Shown piece by piece: positions 16,707-20,131 of a stretch of 20,131 nt of DNA. The stretch lies in IMG/VR virus record IMGVR_UViG_3300006869_002135, positions 1-20,131 of that record, one strand, 5' to 3'. Numbering within the stretch: the stretch's first letter is position 1; every line of letters starts with the position of its first letter. The notes beneath the pieces are model-generated. The model worked only from the letters and a program-made list of their open reading frames with translations, was not told where the DNA came from and made no database searches. The translations under genes and the position numbers were made by a program. The DNA is from a virus.

Positions 16707-18847
16707 TGCCAATAGGAAGATCCATACCACAAAGTATAGTGGATGCAATTAGCTTGAGAGAGCAAAAGATATCTAGTGAAAATAAAACACCAGATTTCTT
16801 AAAATTTACTCATGCAAGATCTTCTTTTGTTGTGATGCGTTCATTAGTTAAGATTAACAATAGTTTTGATATTGCAAAAAAAGCAGTATTAACAGGTGGT
16901 TTAGGCATTACAGGTAGATCTGGAATAGACAGAGAACCAGGTAAAGATTTTTCCACTTCTGAATCTGCTTATTATCAAAATGAGGTGTATGGGTTTAGAC
17001 CTATACCAGGTATTACTAATGTAAATTCTTCAGTAATCGGTCAATCAGGAGCAGTACGTAAAACAGTAGTATCATTTCAAGCTAACTCTTCAGAAGATTT
17101 AGACCTGCTTAATAAGGTGTATATGCACTTTGGCGCTACGGTTTTAGTTGAGTTTGGACACACTGTTTATCTCACTAAAGATGGAAGTGTTAAAGAAATG
17201 AATATTGGTGATTTGATTAGTTCAAATGAGTTTTTTGCAGATGGTAATACCCTTTCATCAATTAAACAAAAAATTAGTAAAAAAGTCATTGATAAAAACC
17301 ATAGTTACGAAGGTGCTGTTGGTTATGTGTCTAATTTTGACTTTTCTATGACTACAGAAGGTACCTTTAACTGTTCGGTTACCATATTATCACACAGTAG
17401 TGTGACAGATAGTTTAAGCATACCCTCTGTTATAGACAACATAAGTAACTTTAAAACGTCAGAAGAAGAGGGAGAAGCTGAAGGAGATATACCAAAAGGT
17501 TTAACTAACCTAGTAGACTTAATTTGTAGTAGAATGGAAAACTACAATACCCAAACTGGCAAAGTTAATTTACGTACAGTTTTTGATGACAGTAACGTTA
17601 AATTAAACTCAATTGGCGATTGGGTGAGTAATTACCATGCCTATATTTCATCGGTACCTGTCGAAGGACCTGTTACAGAAACAGAATCAGCTGCTGGAAT
17701 GACTAGTCCGGAAGGTCAATATGTAATATTTCTTCCGTTAAGATTTTGGCTTGCACTATTTAACGTTTATGCCATGCCTCGTGTAAGAGGTAAAAAAGGT
17801 GAATTAGTTAGATGGAGTATGACCAGTAACAACTGGAGAGGTTATAAGTTTATGTATTCACACAACCCTGGCATGGTTCAACTCTCAAGAAAAGCAACCG
17901 GTGTTACCAGTCAATTTAATGTAAAAAGTAGTGACCCTATCATAGGTCTAAGAAACTATAGAGGTGAGGATTTAATTGATGTTAACGAACCAGGTAACAG
18001 ACAAATTTTAGATATTAGAGTTTCTAATGCTTTGGTACGTAAGGTAAACTCTAATTTTATTGGTCAAAACCCTTCTAAGGCTGACGAGATAGGAATGACA
18101 GATTGGGTTGATTTAATGTTAGATGAAATCCAAAAATATATGGGTAACATTAACTCATTTGAAATAGCATCCAATCCAAGAGAAATAGATAATGTTCTAG
18201 AAGATGAATTAGAAATATACGATAAATCTGGTAGACAAGGAAGAGGTGCTCTTTTAAACCTTACTGGGCTATCCACTACAGTCACCGGTTTAAATATAAA
18301 AAGTAATATTAGTAATAGAATCCAAACTGCTGCCATGCTATCAGGCGGTGGTTCAAAAGCTAATAGTGGTGGTAAAACAGGTGCTGGATTAGAAAATCTA
18401 AATGCAAAATCAGATGGTGTTGACGCTATAACTGGCAATTCATTTACCATACAAACAAAAGTTTCTGATGATGACAGTGATAACGGTTCTGCAGAGAACC
18501 CTAAAGGTAAAAGAGAAATTGCTGACATTATTAAAGAGACATATGATGCATGGAATGCAGGGCAGGGTAATAAGTTTGAAGAAATATTAGATGGTTCCCA
18601 GCAGTATGTACAGTCTCTCATAGGAAGAAAATCTTTGGGTAAGTATATGCCAGTCCCTGTTGATATTGATTTAGAAATGTTAGGTATAGGCGGGTTTAGA
18701 CCACTTGAATGCTTTACAATACCGGACCATTTAATACCTAAAAGGTTTGGAAATAGTAATTTTATTATAATGAACATAGAACACGTAATCGATGTTTCAG
18801 ATTCTATGTGGAAAACTAACATAACTGGAATGTTAAAACCTAACTAA
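16706..18847 (+). CDS. large baseplate hub-like structural protein
   Basis: 713 residues, not assigned with certainty. The N-terminal part has FRPIPGITNVNSSV, then GAVRKTVVSFQANSSEDLDL and YMHFGATVLVEFG (about 98-155). From memory this pattern recurs in large baseplate proteins of marine myoviruses: a conserved GI..V segment, a beta-rich domain and an L.E.G motif. The C-terminus (IPDHLIPKRF...FIIMNIEHVID, MWKTNITGMLKP) resembles the end of hub-type proteins, where a beta barrel finishes with W.T.I.G. A Ser/Gly/Asn-rich low-complexity region at about 545-605 may be a flexible linker. It follows the gp53-like gene with a one-base overlap and the next gene begins one base after its stop. Likely a baseplate hub component; exact T4 counterpart unknown. 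Confidence 0.6.
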   Translation: MPIGRSIPQSIVDAISLREQKISSENKTPDFLKFTHARSSFVVMRSLVKINNSFDIAKKAVLTGGLGITGRSGIDREPGKDFSTSESAYYQNEVYGFRPIPGITNVNSSVIGQSGAVRKTVVSFQANSSEDLDLLNKVYMHFGATVLVEFGHTVYLTKDGSVKEMNIGDLISSNEFFADGNTLSSIKQKISKKVIDKNHSYEGAVGYVSNFDFSMTTEGTFNCSVTILSHSSVTDSLSIPSVIDNISNFKTSEEEGEAEGDIPKGLTNLVDLICSRMENYNTQTGKVNLRTVFDDSNVKLNSIGDWVSNYHAYISSVPVEGPVTETESAAGMTSPEGQYVIFLPLRFWLALFNVYAMPRVRGKKGELVRWSMTSNNWRGYKFMYSHNPGMVQLSRKATGVTSQFNVKSSDPIIGLRNYRGEDLIDVNEPGNRQILDIRVSNALVRKVNSNFIGQNPSKADEIGMTDWVDLMLDEIQKYMGNINSFEIASNPREIDNVLEDELEIYDKSGRQGRGALLNLTGLSTTVTGLNIKSNISNRIQTAAMLSGGGSKANSGGKTGAGLENLNAKSDGVDAITGNSFTIQTKVSDDDSDNGSAENPKGKREIADIIKETYDAWNAGQGNKFEEILDGSQQYVQSLIGRKSLGKYMPVPVDIDLEMLGIGGFRPLECFTIPDHLIPKRFGNSNFIIMNIEHVIDVSDSMWKTNITGMLKPN

Positions 18848-18848
18848 T

Positions 18849-19682
18849 ATGATTGCTCCATTTCTACCTAAAATAAAGCAGAAAAAAAATAAAAAGAAAG
18901 GTAAGTTAATAGACCCTAAAACAGGTCTGGCATTTTTAGGACCGTTTCTTTTAGACCACCTTGGTAACTTTTTCAAAGGCAAAACACTTACAGCTGAATC
19001 AGAACCGCTTGTTTTTCAACCAGATGAGACAGAAACCGAAACTGACCCGCAATCGTTTTTTGATAGATTCCCACAACCTAACGATAAAGACTATTCAAAA
19101 GGAAAAGTAAAAAGGTATTTTGTCAAAGATATACCTTCTAATAAAGTTGTTGAATTAGATAAAACATCATATATAAAACAAGAAAGAGAAGGTAAACCGT
19201 ATAGAAAGTTTTATACATTAGATTGGAACGTGACTGGAAAGCTTGAAGACAGTACTATTAATGGATTTTCAGCAGAAGGTATAATTTCTAAAAATAAAAA
19301 AGCATTACAAGAAGCCGAAAAGGCACTACCAGGTATTTCTAACCTAGTTAAACCAGATCAATTTACAAAAGAATTAGTTAACACTCAGGAAGGTGATAGA
19401 TTGGGAGCAAAAGTTATTAATAATTTACAAACTAAACCAGACATGTTTGTAATATTAGGTACTAACATACCCTACAACGGTCCTTATCACATTCATCCAA
19501 CACTTGGTCCAATGGTTGGCCCAAAGCATACAGTAGCTGAACACCCTAGGTTAGGATTTGTAGGTAGTTTAGAAGACACTCCAATAGAGTTACAAAACCA
19601 AGAAAAATACTTAAAAAATAAATCTACTTTATCCAAGAACATTGAATATTCAGGAGGAACTCTTGTGAGATCAGAAAATTAA
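18849..19682 (+). CDS. hypothetical tail-module protein with a His-rich YHIHP motif
   Basis: 277 residues. The N-terminus is strongly basic (KIKQKKNKKKGK, 8-19) followed by a short hydrophobic stretch (26-42) that is too weak to be a sure membrane segment. The middle (RYFVKD...VELDK at 89-105 and DWNVTGKLED at 125-134) matches a style I recall in unnamed proteins of uncultured marine phages. Near the C-terminus lies GPYHIHPTLGPMVG followed by KH (H214, H216, H227), with H232 shortly after; the clustered histidines could bind a metal. No lysozyme or protease motif is seen. It starts one base after the hub-like gene and is the last gene of the tail module in this window. Function unknown; a tail-tip or baseplate part is inferred from its place. 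Confidence 0.7.
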   Translation: MIAPFLPKIKQKKNKKKGKLIDPKTGLAFLGPFLLDHLGNFFKGKTLTAESEPLVFQPDETETETDPQSFFDRFPQPNDKDYSKGKVKRYFVKDIPSNKVVELDKTSYIKQEREGKPYRKFYTLDWNVTGKLEDSTINGFSAEGIISKNKKALQEAEKALPGISNLVKPDQFTKELVNTQEGDRLGAKVINNLQTKPDMFVILGTNIPYNGPYHIHPTLGPMVGPKHTVAEHPRLGFVGSLEDTPIELQNQEKYLKNKSTLSKNIEYSGGTLVRSEN

Positions 19683-19709
19683 ACTTATATTACATAAAAG
19701 GTTATATAA

Positions 19710-20131
19710 GTGTTTTATATAGTAGAGCAAGATAGTAAACTAGACGAGTTACAAAGGTTATGTAAAGACGGGTTGTATGTAGATGTTATATCATCTAACG
19801 ATTTATACCACCCTAAACTTACTTCGACCATTGCAGTCTACATTAGACCAGTAAAGTTTCACCAAGGATTTATAATACCAATTAAACATAGTGAAGGACT
19901 AAACGTTACAAAAGAACGTATCTCCGGTATCTTATTTTCTACAAGTAAACTATATACATTAGATAAAAAAAACTTACTCTACCACTTTAATCTACAAGAT
20001 GCTATTGATTTATCGTTAGTTTATTCGATGACTAAATACGATAGATTAGAGTATTCTAGAGAAAATAACACTTTAAATTATTTTTATAATAAATTTAGAG
20101 ACTTTCCTAACATAAATCAGCTGATACCTAT
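19710..20131 (+). CDS. probable phage DNA polymerase, N-terminal part (3' end outside window), GTG start
   Basis: An open frame of 140 codons runs to the right edge. An in-frame TAA (19707-19709) directly precedes GTG 19710, and the next codons read FYIVEQDSKLDEL, so GTG is the only sensible start. The segments YVDVISSNDLYHPKLTSTIA, YIRPVKFHQGFIIPI and NLLYHFNLQDAIDLSL strongly resemble, from memory, the N-terminal region of a DNA polymerase common in uncultured marine phages; the catalytic motifs would lie downstream, outside the window. If correct it begins a replication module next to the tail genes. The assignment cannot be confirmed from this fragment alone. The 27-nt gap before it holds nothing clear. 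Confidence 0.55.
   Translation, partial: MFYIVEQDSKLDELQRLCKDGLYVDVISSNDLYHPKLTSTIAVYIRPVKFHQGFIIPIKHSEGLNVTKERISGILFSTSKLYTLDKKNLLYHFNLQDAIDLSLVYSMTKYDRLEYSRENNTLNYFYNKFRDFPNINQLIP

Noticed and set aside
18064-18822. A 252-codon minus-strand open frame.
   Set aside because: It lies wholly inside the 713-residue hub-like gene, has a composition typical of an antisense shadow, and every neighbouring gene is on the + strand.
19684-19710. Inverted repeat CTTATAT ... ATATAAG in the gap before the last gene, as a terminator.
   Set aside because: The stem is almost all A-T with a 13-nt loop, has no clean T-run after it, and overlaps the GTG start. It would be a very weak hairpin and could arise by chance.
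1-20131. tRNA genes, CRISPR arrays, insertion sequences, integrase or attachment sites.
   Set aside because: No cloverleaf-like segments, spaced repeat arrays, transposase motifs or integrase genes were seen when reading the window; a tRNA scan was not possible, so a degenerate one could be missed.

Overview
This window looks like part of the genome of a T4-like contractile-tailed phage (myovirus). It is AT-rich, every supported gene is on the + strand, and genes are packed with 1-28 nt overlaps or very short gaps. The right two thirds hold a tail module in a T4-related set: sheath, tube, gp26-like baseplate protein, tape measure, tube/baseplate junction protein, LysM-type gp53-like wedge protein and hub-like proteins. 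No contig or host name can be read from the sequence. The styles of the small proteins resemble those of uncultured marine myoviruses (family recollection, not a search). Almost no start codon has a Shine-Dalgarno sequence; starts follow A/T-rich leaders instead. That fits a Bacteroidota (flavobacterial) host but does not prove it.

Region 1 (1-8216) is the unusual part. Six radical SAM genes run head to tail: one is cut by the left edge, four are complete and typical, and one is divergent. A glycosyltransferase-like gene sits between the fourth and fifth. The five complete radical SAM proteins carry the CxxxCxxC cluster motif and also a second cysteine set (C...CC...CxxC) placed before the radical SAM core. 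This resembles a twitch/SPASM auxiliary-cluster motif moved to the N-terminus. The genes are overlapping or nearly so, have no internal terminator that I can see, and probably form one operon. The substrate is unknown. A chemical tailoring pathway acting on a glycan, a surface molecule or a protein is the simplest inference.

Region 2 (8213-8569) holds a small coiled-coil protein gene coupled to the last radical SAM gene, then a 111-nt gap with a repeated 10-mer and two copies of a TATTTATA motif.

Region 3 (8570-19682) is the tail module. After the tail tube gene there is a clear intrinsic terminator. A TATTTATAA-type motif sits 12-28 nt before five of the structural genes (sheath, tube, gp26-like, tape measure, and the 64-residue protein) and is the best candidate for a phage-specific expression signal. 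The 970-residue tape measure protein predicts a tail longer than that of T4.

Region 4 (19710-20131) is the start of a further gene running off the right edge. It starts with GTG and resembles the N-terminus of a DNA polymerase found in uncultured marine phages.

I saw no tRNA, rRNA, CRISPR array, insertion sequence or integrase.
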